Source: Deltaproteobacteria bacterium
GTDB lineage: Bacteria; UBA10199; GCA-002796325; JACPFF01
Length of the DNA: 32,972 nt
Assembly (NCBI GenBank): GCA_016210045.1
Contig: JACQUX010000039.1
Location: 1 to 32,972, forward strand
Direction: 5' to 3'
Part shown: positions 1 to 7,991 of the stretch, in pieces
Layout of the letters: every line of letters begins with the position of its first letter
How positions within the stretch are numbered: position 1 is the stretch's first letter
Translations under genes and position numbers: made by a program
Notes under the pieces: model-generated
Seen by the model: the letters and a program-made list of their open reading frames with translations, nothing else
What the model was told of the DNA's origin: nothing
Databases searched by the model: none

Positions 1-51
1 CCCTCTCCCCAAAGGGAGAGGGAGGTGGATGCCCCGCCCCTCGGGGCGGGG
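1..51. repeat. Two perfect GC-rich hairpins beyond the dnaJ-like stop
   Basis: Positions 1-9 and 14-22 form a 9-bp perfect stem with loop CAAA, and 32-40 and 43-51 form a 9-bp perfect all G/C stem with a 2-nt loop. The second lies 5 nt beyond the stop of the leftward DnaJ-like gene. Neither is followed by a T-run on either strand, so a classical intrinsic terminator is not shown; they may be transcript-end hairpins or dispersed intergenic repeats. The element may continue past the left window edge. Confidence 0.5.
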
Positions 52-56
52 AGCGT

Positions 57-1010
57 TCATTCCCGCGGGTTGTAGGGGCATTCGGTGGCCATTTGTTCGG
101 CGAGTTGGCGCCATTTGTCGTTGAGTTGTTGCGGCGGAACGATATGGGCAACGACGTACAAATCGCCGCCGGCGGTCTTGCCGCTGGCCGGCATGCCTTT
201 TCCTTTAATACGAAACCGCTGCCCCGGCGCCGTCCCGGCCGGGATCTTCATCTTGATCCCGCTCCCTTCCAACGTCGGCACGGTCACTTCGGCACCGAGA
301 ATCGCCTCATAGATCGTCAGCGGGACGTCGGTCTGCAAATCGGCGCCGGTGCGCGTGAAGCGCGGATGCGGGCGCACCCGCACGTCGAGGAATAGATCCC
401 CGGACGGGCCGCCATTGCGCCCGGCCCCGCCTTTACCCGCCACGCGGATGCGTTGACCGTCCGCCACGCCGGCAGGAATCTTGACCGCGATCTTTTCCCG
501 TCGCCCGCCGCGCTCCACTTGCAATTGTCGAGACGCTCCGTGGATCGCCTCCAGGAACTCAATCTCCACCGTCGCCGTGATCTCTTCACCCCGCTGCGCA
601 CTCGCATATCCACCACTCCCGCGCGGCCCAGACCCGGACCCTGGACGATCGCGCCGATTCACGCCACCGAATCCGAACAGTTCGCTAAAGATATCTCCCA
701 GGCCTTCGAATCCGGGAATTCCCTCTTCGGCGCCGCGCGGCCCGCGCCCGGTGCGCGTCCGCCATTCGAACCCGCCGCCGGGACCGCCTTGCGCATACGC
801 CTCGCCCAGTAAGTCATATTGTTGCCGTTTTTTCGGATCGGAGAGGACTTCATTCGCCTCGGTGATTTCTTTGAAACGCTCTTCGGCGCGCCGCTCTCCC
901 TTATTCACGTCGGGATGATACTGCTTGGCGAGCCGTCGATAGGCCTTCTTGATCTCGTCGGGAGTCGCGGAGCGGGGAACGCCTAAGACTTGATAAAAAT
1001 CCTTGGCCAT
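57..1010 (-). CDS. DnaJ-like co-chaperone (type II, CbpA-like)
   Basis: 317 residues. An N-terminal J domain (about residues 4-68) carries the HPD motif at 32-34, which stimulates the ATPase of an Hsp70 partner in the cytoplasm. It is followed by a Gly/Phe/Arg-rich linker (about 72-140) and the DnaJ C-terminal substrate-binding beta-sandwich domains. The CxxCxGxG zinc-finger repeats of classical DnaJ are absent, which makes it CbpA/type II-like. The ATG at 1010 starts the J domain correctly; no good Shine-Dalgarno is visible, only a run of eight A directly before the start. It lies 25 nt after nuoI on the same strand, so it may be co-transcribed, although no dnaK or grpE is adjacent. Family assignment is firm; the exact client or stress role is unknown. 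Confidence 0.93.
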   Translation of the reverse strand: MAKDFYQVLGVPRSATPDEIKKAYRRLAKQYHPDVNKGERRAEERFKEITEANEVLSDPKKRQQYDLLGEAYAQGGPGGGFEWRTRTGRGPRGAEEGIPGFEGLGDIFSELFGFGGVNRRDRPGSGSGPRGSGGYASAQRGEEITATVEIEFLEAIHGASRQLQVERGGRREKIAVKIPAGVADGQRIRVAGKGGAGRNGGPSGDLFLDVRVRPHPRFTRTGADLQTDVPLTIYEAILGAEVTVPTLEGSGIKMKIPAGTAPGQRFRIKGKGMPASGKTAGGDLYVVAHIVPPQQLNDKWRQLAEQMATECPYNPRE

Positions 1011-1035
1011 TTTTTTTGCGCGTCAGCCCGCACAT

Positions 1036-1560
1036 TTAATACAGTGCGACTGAATACGGACTCACATTGGCCGGATGATTCGACATCAGTTTGCCGATGT
1101 CATAAATAAATTCTTTGCGGGTGTACGCGGAGTTTTCGAACTTTCCGGTATCCATCCGAATCGCGTCGCAGGGACACGCCTCGACACACAGACCGCAAAA
1201 CACGCAGCGCAGCATATTGATGTTAAAAATCCGCGGCCGCTTCTCCACTTTATTATCGCCAACGTCTTCCGCAACGATCTCGATGCAGTCCGCCGGGCAG
1301 GCCGTCGCACAGAGCATGCACGACGTGCAGCGCACGGACTCGTCGGGACGCAGCATCAGCCGATGTTCAGCGCGATAACCCTGCGGCAACACCGGCCGCT
1401 GATCGGGGTATTCGATCGTGATCCGCCGATTCATATGCACGATGTTTTGCACCAAGTGACGGCCGGTAATCCAGAGACCACGGACGATTTCGGGCAAATA
1501 CAATCGTTCCCACCAACTCAAGCGCGCCTCGCGGGCGATCGTATAGACATGTCCCGGCAT
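1036..1560 (-). CDS. nuoI: NADH-quinone oxidoreductase subunit I (2x[4Fe-4S] ferredoxin)
   Basis: 174 residues, normal length for NuoI. Two CxxCxxCxxxCP clusters are visible (C78/C81/C84/C88 and C119/C122/C125/C129). These bind clusters N6a and N6b, which pass electrons through the peripheral arm of complex I towards quinone. The N-terminal part, with a membrane-apposed segment around 15-45, and the C-terminal tail following Y-T-R-K-E match the family. The start was set at the ATG at 1560 because a good GGAGG lies just upstream and the next upstream ATG would run into the preceding gene. It is a lone nuo gene: no other complex I subunit is in the window, and its neighbours are a DUF2203 gene 13 nt upstream and dnaJ-like downstream. 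Confidence 0.93.
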   Translation of the reverse strand: MPGHVYTIAREARLSWWERLYLPEIVRGLWITGRHLVQNIVHMNRRITIEYPDQRPVLPQGYRAEHRLMLRPDESVRCTSCMLCATACPADCIEIVAEDVGDNKVEKRPRIFNINMLRCVFCGLCVEACPCDAIRMDTGKFENSAYTRKEFIYDIGKLMSNHPANVSPYSVALY

Positions 1561-1573
1561 AAAACATCCTCCG

Positions 1574-2029
1574 TTAATGCCACTGCGCCCGCCCCGTAGG
1601 GGCGTCATGGAACAACTGGCGGATGGGGCGACGGGCGGAGAAGGGTTCGCCCGGATCGAACCAAAATTGCACGGACGGCTCACCATATTGCCAACTGAGC
1701 ACGACTTCCTCGCCATCCCACCAGGTATAAATGTTCACGAGCCCCAACGTCGCATCGACGATCTCCACGCCCGTCGCGGCCATTTCCTCCAGCAACGCGT
1801 CGTATTGGTGACAACGATCGAAATAACGCGTGCGCCAACCCCGAACTTCTTTGACCGCGCGACGCGGCAACGAGACCCCGCGCGCAGTGACCTTGGCGCC
1901 TTGCCGCTGCAAATGATATTGGAGACTCACGAGTTCGGAATGCAGCATCGCCAACTGCCGACAATAGTACTCCAACGTCGGGATCAGCCCGTTCGCTTCT
2001 TCCAATGAAAAGTAACTGTGTCGACGCAT
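1574..2029 (-). CDS. DUF2203 family protein
   Basis: 151 residues. The N-terminal pattern F-S-L-E-E-A-N-x-L-I-P-T-L, the helical segment after it, and the C-terminal V-x-L-x-W-x-x-G-E-x-x-V-x-F-W-x-D-P-G-E-P-F match DUF2203, a small soluble family of unknown function found in many bacteria. The motif order and size are typical. The start at 2029 was chosen because the conserved domain begins immediately after it; upstream in-frame sequence reads as intergenic. It lies 13 nt before nuoI and 52 nt after dcd on the same strand, so these genes are probably co-transcribed. No catalytic function can be claimed. Confidence 0.8.
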   Translation of the reverse strand: MRRHSYFSLEEANGLIPTLEYYCRQLAMLHSELVSLQYHLQRQGAKVTARGVSLPRRAVKEVRGWRTRYFDRCHQYDALLEEMAATGVEIVDATLGLVNIYTWWDGEEVVLSWQYGEPSVQFWFDPGEPFSARRPIRQLFHDAPTGRAQWH

Positions 2030-2081
2030 AGAATCCGTTGGAACGCAGTAATACCGAGCACGCGCCAGAACGTCAATGCTC

Positions 2082-2636
2082 TTACCCCGAACCGCGCGCG
2101 TGGGTGATGCCTTGCTGCGCTTGATATTTTCCCTGCTTATCGGCGTACGATACCGCGCAGACGCCGTCGCCACGGAGGAACAGCAGTTGACCGATCCCTT
2201 CGCCGGCATAGATCCGCACCGAACGGCCGGCGCTGTTGGCGATCGCGATCGTCGCGTAGCCCTCCCACTCCGGCTCGAACGGCGTCACATAAATCGTCAC
2301 CCCGCAGCGCGCATAGGTCGACTTGCCGGTCGCAATCGTCACCACTTCCCGCGGAATGCGGAAATATTCGACCGTCCGCCCGATGGCATAGCCCCCGGCC
2401 GGCAGTTCAAGGACCGACGTCCGGACCTCACGAAACGCCTCGGGCCCAACCGCCTTCGGATCGAGCACTGCGCCACCGGCCACCGGCACGCGAAACTCAT
2501 CCGCGATCCGGAAATCGTAGCCGTACGACGATAATCCGTACGAAATCCCCGTCCGCACCTGCGTGTCGACAAACGGCTCGATCATCCGCCGCGTCCGCGC
2601 CATCTCCGCAATCCATGTGTCCGGTTGCACACCCAT
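2082..2636 (-). CDS. dcd: dCTP deaminase
   Basis: 184 residues. The protein contains the family signature G-K-S-T-Y-A-R-C-G-V followed by V-T-P-F-E-P-E-W-E-G, with the Ser/Arg of the STYAR motif and the Glu of the PEWEG motif corresponding to catalytic residues in known Dcd proteins. The C-terminal G-E-G-I-G-Q-L-L-F segment is also typical. The enzyme converts dCTP to dUTP, feeding dTMP synthesis. Some members also cleave dUTP to dUMP, and sequence alone does not settle which type this is. The start ATG at 2636 lies back-to-back with mtgA: the two 5' ends are 29 nt apart and the mtgA promoter candidate partly overlaps the first dcd codons. Confidence 0.93.
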   Translation of the reverse strand: MGVQPDTWIAEMARTRRMIEPFVDTQVRTGISYGLSSYGYDFRIADEFRVPVAGGAVLDPKAVGPEAFREVRTSVLELPAGGYAIGRTVEYFRIPREVVTIATGKSTYARCGVTIYVTPFEPEWEGYATIAIANSAGRSVRIYAGEGIGQLLFLRGDGVCAVSYADKQGKYQAQQGITHARGSG

Positions 2637-2656
2637 ACGGAGTCCTTATATATAAT
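2625..2656 (+). promoter_or_regulatory. Candidate sigma70-type promoter for mtgA
   Basis: TTGCAC at 2625-2630 is followed after 16 nt by TATATA (2647-2652); an overlapping TATAAT lies at 2651-2656. Initiation from TATAAT would fall at or within a few bases of the mtgA ATG at 2666, which has no Shine-Dalgarno, so a leaderless mRNA is plausible. Confidence 0.5.
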
Positions 2657-2665
2657 GCCCCACTG

Positions 2666-3334
2666 ATGCAAGGAGATCTACGCCCTACTCCCATCCCGCT
2701 GCGCCGCGCCGGCATCTACTTCGCGGCCGGCCTGCTGTGGCTCTATTACCTCTATACGCTGTTCAGCCTCCCCGATGTCAGCCGGCTCCAACACGAACCG
2801 CCCCGCCTCACCGCGATGATGCAGAGCGTCGGCGGCGAACTGCATTACGAATGGATGCCGCTCGCGCAGATCGCGCGAACGTTGCAACGCGCCGTGATCG
2901 CGGCCGAAGACGATCAATTTTACCGGCACCACGGCTTCGACTGGAACGCGATCCGACATGCCGCGCATATCAATTGGAAACGCGGCCGCTTCGCGAAAGG
3001 CGCCAGCACGATCACGCAACAAGTCGCGAAGAATTTATATTTAAGTCGCAGCAAGAATCCGTTCCGCAAATTCAAAGAATTTTTCATCGCGCTCGCACTG
3101 GAACGGGAACTTTCGAAGGACCGGATTTTGGAACTCTATCTAAACATCGCCGAATGGGCCCCCGGCGTCTACGGCGCCGAAGCCGCTGCGCAGCACTACT
3201 TCAAGCGCCCTGCCCGGGAGCTCAGCGGCCCACAAGCCGCGTTCCTCGCGTCGATCCTCCCCAACCCCGCCAAACTCGGCCGTCGCGGCTTCCACCTTAC
3301 CCCGCGCGCACTGCTGATCTTGCGGATGATGTAA
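2666..3334 (+). CDS. mtgA: Monofunctional peptidoglycan glycosyltransferase (GT51)
   Basis: 222 residues from the ATG at 2666. One N-terminal transmembrane segment (about residues 15-35, rich in L/Y/A) is followed by a GT51 domain. Its hallmarks are A-E-D-D-Q-F-Y-R-H-H-G with the catalytic Glu, G-A-S-T-I-T-Q-Q-V-A-K-N-L-Y, and R-K-F-K-E-F-F-I-A-L-A-L-E. There is no transpeptidase domain and the length fits MtgA. The enzyme polymerises lipid II into glycan strands at the outer face of the inner membrane. An upstream in-frame ATG at 2615 is disfavoured: it would lie upstream of the -10 element and overlap the divergent dcd gene. The start remains somewhat uncertain because no Shine-Dalgarno is visible. 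Confidence 0.92.
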   Translation: MQGDLRPTPIPLRRAGIYFAAGLLWLYYLYTLFSLPDVSRLQHEPPRLTAMMQSVGGELHYEWMPLAQIARTLQRAVIAAEDDQFYRHHGFDWNAIRHAAHINWKRGRFAKGASTITQQVAKNLYLSRSKNPFRKFKEFFIALALERELSKDRILELYLNIAEWAPGVYGAEAAAQHYFKRPARELSGPQAAFLASILPNPAKLGRRGFHLTPRALLILRMM

Positions 3335-3344
3335 GAAAGTTGCC

Positions 3345-4316
3345 TCACTCCGCCGGCCACTGGGCGCGCAGGCCTGCGTGATACGTGCGGTGAGTGAGGA
3401 CGGGAACGAGGTCGCGGCGAAAGCGGGATGTGTCGCCGCAATAGGAGACTTGACCGATGGTGATAAAGTCGCGGGTCAGTGGGGCGCGGCAACGGAACAG
3501 CCACGCGCCCATTTCACACAGCGCTGCGGCACAGCGAATGAGCGCGCCGGGAAGACGCCACGGGCGGGCCGTTCCCCAGCGGTCGCACGCGGCGTCTAGA
3601 AATTCTTGCAACGTCGTCGGGGCCTCATCGCCCAGATGATAGATGCCGTTCACAGCGGGCCGCAGGGCCGCAGCGATCGTGGCCCGGAGAAAATCCTCCG
3701 TCGCGATCAAGTGGATCCACGTCGGTCGTCGCCACACTCCCAACAGGCGACGTTGCGCCAGCCAGCGCGCCGCGTCGATCATCAAGATTCCGGGACCGTA
3801 AACCATACCGATGCGCAAACTCACCGGCGTGGTGGCCGTCTCGGCGGTGCGCGCAAACAACAAGCGCTCCTCTTCCAACCTGGTCTGGGCATGCACCGAG
3901 ACGGGATGGCCATCTAACCGTCCGGTGGCCGGACGATCCGGCGTCGTGGGACCTTCCACGTGGGGAAACGAAATGAGCACGATTCGCGTCACCCGCGCGG
4001 CAAGCGCGACGGTCACGAGGTTCGCAAACCATTGCGTGTTGGTCGTCGGAAGAAACCGTTCCGGACGCGGTGCGAACAACACGCCGGCAAAATGGACGAT
4101 CGTATCGACCCCGCGAACCGCCGCCCCAAGCGTCGCCGGATCGGCCAAATCCGCCCGGATCGGCTCCACATCGGACGCCGTCGCCACGTCCTGCGGCAAC
4201 GGCGTCCGATGATACATCAAGCGCAATGCACACGGCTCGCGGAGCATCGCCCGCGCTAAACGGCTGCCGAGATTGCCGGCACTCCCCGTAATCAGGACTC
4301 GAGGCACGTTCACCAT
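3345..4316 (-). CDS. Atypical NAD(P)-binding SDR / epimerase-like protein
   Basis: 323 residues. The N-terminus has a Rossmann nucleotide motif (T-G-S-A-G-N-L-G) followed by the D-L-A-D and V-H-F-A-G patterns of extended or atypical SDRs, and V-Y-G-P-G is present later. At the usual Y-x-x-x-K catalytic position the protein reads S-V-H-A-Q-T-R-L-E-E-E, so Tyr is replaced by His and Lys by Arg. This suggests a non-classical or non-catalytic NAD(P)-binding protein, as in NmrA/NDUFA9-like atypical SDRs. Start 4316 is the last ATG before the Rossmann motif; 4325 is an alternative 3 codons upstream. It lies 16 nt after the zinc-ribbon gene on the same strand. Substrate unknown. Confidence 0.75.
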   Translation of the reverse strand: MVNVPRVLITGSAGNLGSRLARAMLREPCALRLMYHRTPLPQDVATASDVEPIRADLADPATLGAAVRGVDTIVHFAGVLFAPRPERFLPTTNTQWFANLVTVALAARVTRIVLISFPHVEGPTTPDRPATGRLDGHPVSVHAQTRLEEERLLFARTAETATTPVSLRIGMVYGPGILMIDAARWLAQRRLLGVWRRPTWIHLIATEDFLRATIAAALRPAVNGIYHLGDEAPTTLQEFLDAACDRWGTARPWRLPGALIRCAAALCEMGAWLFRCRAPLTRDFITIGQVSYCGDTSRFRRDLVPVLTHRTYHAGLRAQWPAE

Positions 4317-4332
4317 ACAGAACACTGGGAAA

Positions 4333-5034
4333 TCACGTCATTCGCAGCTGTGATGGCGGTTTACGGCGGGCGAGAATGAGGGCTTGGGCGCCGATGAGGG
4401 TCGAAACCACGCCGCAAAGACCGAGCGCAATCCATGGGGCATGGACCAGCAGTGAGGAGGCGCTTGTCGCACGCACGACGGCATTGGCAGGCACCGTCGG
4501 CGCTACCGCCGGCGCAGCACAGACTACTTTACTAGACAACATCAACAACAATCCGAAGCTGAGCATCCACCACGGCGAATTCAACCGCTCCACTTTGTCC
4601 CGCGCCGCTTTGGCCTCCGGATCGCTGCGCCGTTGCACCGGCGCGTAGCGCAACACCGCTCCACAATGCGCACAAAAGCGCGTGCCAGTTTGGCACATCG
4701 TGCCGCACTCGGAACAGCGCCGATCATGGCGAATCGCCGGCGGCAACGGCGGCGCCCCGACCGAGCCACCCAAACCGGCCAGTCGATCGGCCAACCGCTG
4801 GATCTCTTGTTGATGCTGAATTTGCAACCGATCGGCCTCGACCGCATCGAGCGAGCCGGTCGCCCGATCGAAGGCGATCCCTTCCAAATCCCGCTGCAAC
4901 AGCAGCATCCGCTCGCGGAGCTGCGCCGCCAGGCCTTCATCGGGGAGCTTCCACCAACCGCGTCGCCACCAATACGGCGCCGTGACCACCAGCACGGCGA
5001 TCATCGGTACTGCGATGAGCCAATAGAGATGCAT
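4333..5034 (-). CDS. CcmI-like membrane protein with zinc ribbon
   Basis: 233 residues. An N-terminal transmembrane segment (about 4-22) is followed by a charged helical stretch (35-90), a four-cysteine zinc ribbon (C107/C110 and C121/C124, plus C114), then two more hydrophobic segments (about 153-175 and 197-220). The gene starts 3 nt after the CcmF-like stop, so the two are probably translationally coupled. The N-terminal TM plus helical region resembles the N-terminal part of CcmI-type cytochrome c maturation proteins, and position after ccmF supports a role in haem handling or apocytochrome delivery. The zinc ribbon is not part of classical CcmI. Function is inferred from context; the topology is seen directly. 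Confidence 0.65.
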   Translation of the reverse strand: MHLYWLIAVPMIAVLVVTAPYWWRRGWWKLPDEGLAAQLRERMLLLQRDLEGIAFDRATGSLDAVEADRLQIQHQQEIQRLADRLAGLGGSVGAPPLPPAIRHDRRCSECGTMCQTGTRFCAHCGAVLRYAPVQRRSDPEAKAARDKVERLNSPWWMLSFGLLLMLSSKVVCAAPAVAPTVPANAVVRATSASSLLVHAPWIALGLCGVVSTLIGAQALILARRKPPSQLRMT

Positions 5035-5037
5035 CGA

Positions 5038-7032
5038 TTACGCCACCCGCGCGGCGATCGCCGCCACGCGCACACCACGCCGCGGCCAGATCATGATCAA
5101 CGTCCCTGCACCACACAACGCGGCACCAATCCAGAGGCCACTGACCACCGGTTGCATCCCTAGCTGAAACCGCGCCGCGCCGCCACGGGAATTCCAACCG
5201 AGCAACTGGACCGACAGATCGTGCGAAAAGCGCGAATAGATCGCGGGTCCGGCCAGCGTGTCGTCCACGGCGCCCGCGCCACGTGCGGTCACCGCCAACG
5301 TCGTGATCACGCGCTGCCCGCGCCGCACAATCAATTCCGCCGCCACGGCCCCACCCACCCCACCTTCCGGCAACTGCAGCCCGGCGAATTCGACGTAATA
5401 GGGCCCGATGACGGCGTATTCCCCCGGTTGCAATTGAATACGCACGTCTTGCCGATATAACGCGCCGACACCGGCCGCGAAAATGGCCAACATGCCGAAA
5501 TGCACCACGTAGCCCCCGTACCGCCGCGGCGCATGTTGAAACAGATTCTGAACCAGCGGCCCTTCCACAGGCTGCGTAGATATGCGCGTAAATCGCCACC
5601 ACCGCGCCCCGCGCAGCAATTCGCCAAGGATCATCAAACCAGTGATCGCCCCCAAGACGACCGCACTCAATGCGAACCCAGCGCGCACGCCCATACTCCA
5701 TACCGCGCCACCGGCCAGCAATCCCCCCACCGCCGGCCAACGCAGGCTGCGCCACAACACGCCGCGCGTCGCACGCCGCCACGTGAGCACTGGCCCCACG
5801 CCGGCTATTACTACCAGTCCCAACCCCATCCACAGCAACGTCGCGTCTTGTAGCGCCGTCCCGACCAACTCTTCCGTACCCGTGAGCCACGCCCGCACCA
5901 TCGGCAACATCGTGCCGGACGTCAGCACGCCAACACCGATCAGCAGCAGCACATTGTTCACTAGCAACGCGCCTTCTTTCGAATAGAATGATTCGAGGAT
6001 CATTCGCCTACCGAGCGCCCGCAACCGTGCCACGATGAAACCACCGCCACCACACAGCGCCAGTAACAAGACACCGGTCAAGTAAGGTGCGACGCGAGCA
6101 ACCGCCGCAGCATCGGCCGCCGGCCCGCCCGCCATGCTGACCGCAAATATCGTGAACAACGCGAAGCAGGCCAAGCCCCAAACAATACACCCGTTCCAGC
6201 CGCGCCACATTCCACGCCGCTCCTGTACTCGTAATCCATGTAGTAGCGCCGTCACCGTCAACCACGGCAGCAGCACGGCCCGTTCCATCAATTCACCGTT
6301 CCAGAAACTCCCGCCGCCGAGCCGATAATACGACCAATGCATCCCACAAAAGAGTGCGACGCTGAAGCCCACCCAACTCCCCAACACCCAACGCCGCAGC
6401 AACGCGAGCCAGCCGGCATCCATTTCCACATCGCACCACCCGGAAATGACAAACGCGCCGGCCACCACCGCGGCGCCACAGCCGAGCCATACCGCCACAC
6501 GCTGCACCAACAACTGTGGCGCTCGCCAAACGCCCGGTAACGCCGTCGTATCGATGGCAAACGGAGACGTCGCCCACAGCAGCGCCACCGCGAGACTACC
6601 GACCACCAGCATCAGCACTGCATTCACGACCGGCAAATGGCGCGGATGATGCCGTTCCAATTGACGACTCGCCGCCACGCAGAGCCACGCCACTACCGCG
6701 ACCCATCCGAGCAGCCCGCCGACAACACTATTCCACGCCGCCAACAACGGCGCGTACCACGGACCAGCCGCCGCCTCGAAAAAAAACGGCGCGACACTCA
6801 GCGCCTGCGCCGCTGTCGCCAACAAAGCGATCACGTAAATCGCCAACACGCCGGAGCGGAACGAACGCGCATCGCGATAGCGCGCGCCGAGCCACGTCAT
6901 ACCGAGACTGTACAGGGCGACGGAAGGAATCAGGAGCAGGCAGCTGGTCCCAAACTCAGCAGTCACGCAACCGCTGTAATGCGCCCCCACGGATCTGTCA
7001 AACAATGCAAACGCTGAAAAGTCATCATGCAC
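5038..7032 (-). CDS. Divergent CcmF/NrfE-type cytochrome c haem lyase subunit
   Basis: 664 residues with many transmembrane segments, the usual CcmF size. Family features include S-K-E-G-A-L-L-V-N-N (about 351-360), R-R-Y-G-G-Y-V-V-H-F-G with H511, and L-L-P-W-L-T-V-T-A-L-L-H with H265. CcmF joins haem from CcmE to apocytochrome c on the periplasmic side. The Trp-rich WWD haem-binding motif, normally Trp/Gly-rich ending in a W-D-P-V-E-N-type pattern, is strongly degraded: residues 238-250 read L-G-G-G-S-F-W-N-G-E-L-M-E. Start is uncertain: GTG 7032 follows a good -10 element; GTG at 6966 would begin nearer the conserved part. It is followed 3 nt later by the CcmI-like gene. It may be a specialised paralogue rather than the main haem lyase. 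Confidence 0.8.
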   Translation of the reverse strand: MHDDFSAFALFDRSVGAHYSGCVTAEFGTSCLLLIPSVALYSLGMTWLGARYRDARSFRSGVLAIYVIALLATAAQALSVAPFFFEAAAGPWYAPLLAAWNSVVGGLLGWVAVVAWLCVAASRQLERHHPRHLPVVNAVLMLVVGSLAVALLWATSPFAIDTTALPGVWRAPQLLVQRVAVWLGCGAAVVAGAFVISGWCDVEMDAGWLALLRRWVLGSWVGFSVALFCGMHWSYYRLGGGSFWNGELMERAVLLPWLTVTALLHGLRVQERRGMWRGWNGCIVWGLACFALFTIFAVSMAGGPAADAAAVARVAPYLTGVLLLALCGGGGFIVARLRALGRRMILESFYSKEGALLVNNVLLLIGVGVLTSGTMLPMVRAWLTGTEELVGTALQDATLLWMGLGLVVIAGVGPVLTWRRATRGVLWRSLRWPAVGGLLAGGAVWSMGVRAGFALSAVVLGAITGLMILGELLRGARWWRFTRISTQPVEGPLVQNLFQHAPRRYGGYVVHFGMLAIFAAGVGALYRQDVRIQLQPGEYAVIGPYYVEFAGLQLPEGGVGGAVAAELIVRRGQRVITTLAVTARGAGAVDDTLAGPAIYSRFSHDLSVQLLGWNSRGGAARFQLGMQPVVSGLWIGAALCGAGTLIMIWPRRGVRVAAIAARVA

Positions 7033-7040
7033 CTCTCAGT

Positions 7041-7046
7041 ATCATA
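7041..7046 (-). promoter_or_regulatory. Candidate -10 element of the ccmF-like operon
   Basis: On the minus strand TATGAT lies at 7046-7041, about 9 nt before the GTG at 7032. Transcription would begin almost at the start codon. No good -35 hexamer is seen at 16-18 nt; that region is an A/T-rich run. Confidence 0.35.
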
Positions 7047-7099
7047 GCGGACCGCTGAATTTTTAAAAATATTTTACCGCCTTTCGCACACACATCAAC

Positions 7100-7108
7100 T
7101 TATCCACA
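7100..7108 (+). promoter_or_regulatory. DnaA-box consensus upstream of RNA copy 1
   Basis: TTATCCACA matches the DnaA box consensus exactly and is followed by GCGGGG and a T-rich run. The same box with the same flanks stands 136 nt before the 5' closing strand of each RNA copy, so it probably belongs to the RNA unit's control region. Binding by DnaA is inference. Confidence 0.5.
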
Positions 7109-7235
7109 GCGGGGTATTTTTTTTGAAACATTTTATTCAGCAGATTCCACGCGCATTTCCGGTCGATCCATTCCAGCACCCATTGCCGGCCACAACAGCG
7201 CGTGGTCTAGGTAATCTCGTAATTAACGCAGCGTT

Positions 7236-7816
7236 CTTTGAGAACTGGAGAGTTCATCGTTTAGGGGGGCGACCGACCTGATCGCTGATCCCCCGTTAGG
7301 AAGTCCTCGTGTGACGTCTGAACCACCGCTGTCGTGTCGTAGCAATGCGGCCGATCGGTGGGGGCGAGTACCAAGACGAGCACTGGGACTGAAGGGATCA
7401 GGACACAGCGGTGCGAACGTCAGAATGGGGGCCGGAAGTACCGTAAGGGAACCGGCTATCCCCGACGGATGGAATCCGCGCAGAGGCACGGAACGGCTGG
7501 CCGTAAGGGTAGCCGCAAGAAGCCTGTACGTGGTGGGGGCTGGAAGCAGTCCCTAGAGACAGTCGGGAAAAAGACCATAGAGGCGGGGAATTTCATGGGA
7601 GGAATGGCGACAAAAGTCGAGCATCCCACTCGGCAGAAGCCGCCGGCTACTTTTCGGAGCACAACGCTTCGAAGCGGAGCGCCCTGCCGCAAGGCGGGTC
7701 GCAAACCACATGGGAGTATGAGGCCACGAAAGTGGTCCTACTTCGAGAGGTGGCTTGTCAGAGACTCCGAAGAAACGCGCCCAAACCCTAAGCGATGAGC
7801 TCGCAGTTCTCAAAAG
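7236..7816 (+). ncRNA. Large structured RNA, copy 1 (unidentified family)
   Basis: A region of about 581 nt with no credible gene. The ends pair over long range: CTTTGAGAACTG (7236-7247) with CAGTTCTCAAAAG (7804-7816), and the 15 nt at 7250-7264 with 7788-7802. Inside, CTGATCCC (7285-7292) can pair with GGGATCAG (7394-7401). GCCGG 7431-7435 pairs with CCGGC 7452-7456 and encloses CC-GTAA-GG. CCTGCC-GCAA-GGCGGG lies near 7684-7699, and GGCCAC-GAAA-GTGGTC at 7722-7737. Several stems show compensatory changes against copy 2. An intrinsic terminator follows at 7839. The segment GTACCGTAAGGGAA resembles a 23S rRNA element. It lacks the domain V and boundary sequences of group II introns. I do not recognise a named family; size and GNRA-rich build recall large ornate RNAs. 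Strand is set by the terminator. Confidence 0.75.
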
Positions 7817-7838
7817 AGGCAGTGGGGGATTTCAAAAG

Positions 7839-7871
7839 CCCTCGGTGGAAACACCGAGGGTTTTTCTTTTT
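7839..7871 (+). terminator. Intrinsic terminator of RNA copy 1
   Basis: CCCTCGGTG (7839-7847), loop GAAA, CACCGAGGG (7852-7860), then TTTTTCTTTTT at 7861-7871. This is a perfect 9-bp stem with a GNRA loop and a strong T-tract, 22 nt after the closing strand of copy 1. Confidence 0.9.
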
Positions 7872-7982
7872 GGAGTCCCTGATAAAGCCGAACATTGTCA
7901 CTACTCACCGATCGGCTGCGCTTTTTGACGTTAACTCATTGTGAACGCGTTTGTTTTCACTACACTTCGCATACGATTCATC

Positions 7983-7991
7983 TTATCCACA
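7983..7991 (+). promoter_or_regulatory. DnaA-box consensus upstream of RNA copy 2
   Basis: TTATCCACA followed by GCGGG, exactly 883 nt from the equivalent site in unit 1. A TATAAT lies just downstream at 7997-8002 (no good -35 seen), and a second near-match ATATCCACA lies at 8050-8058. The site could regulate, or lie within, the promoter of the RNA. Confidence 0.5.

Noticed and set aside
7358-7798. Open frames in RNA copy 1 (146 codons) and copy 2 (8212-8709, 165 codons)
   Set aside because: Frames are not kept between the two copies; changes follow stem pairing, not codons. The short shared peptide segment only reflects local sequence similarity.
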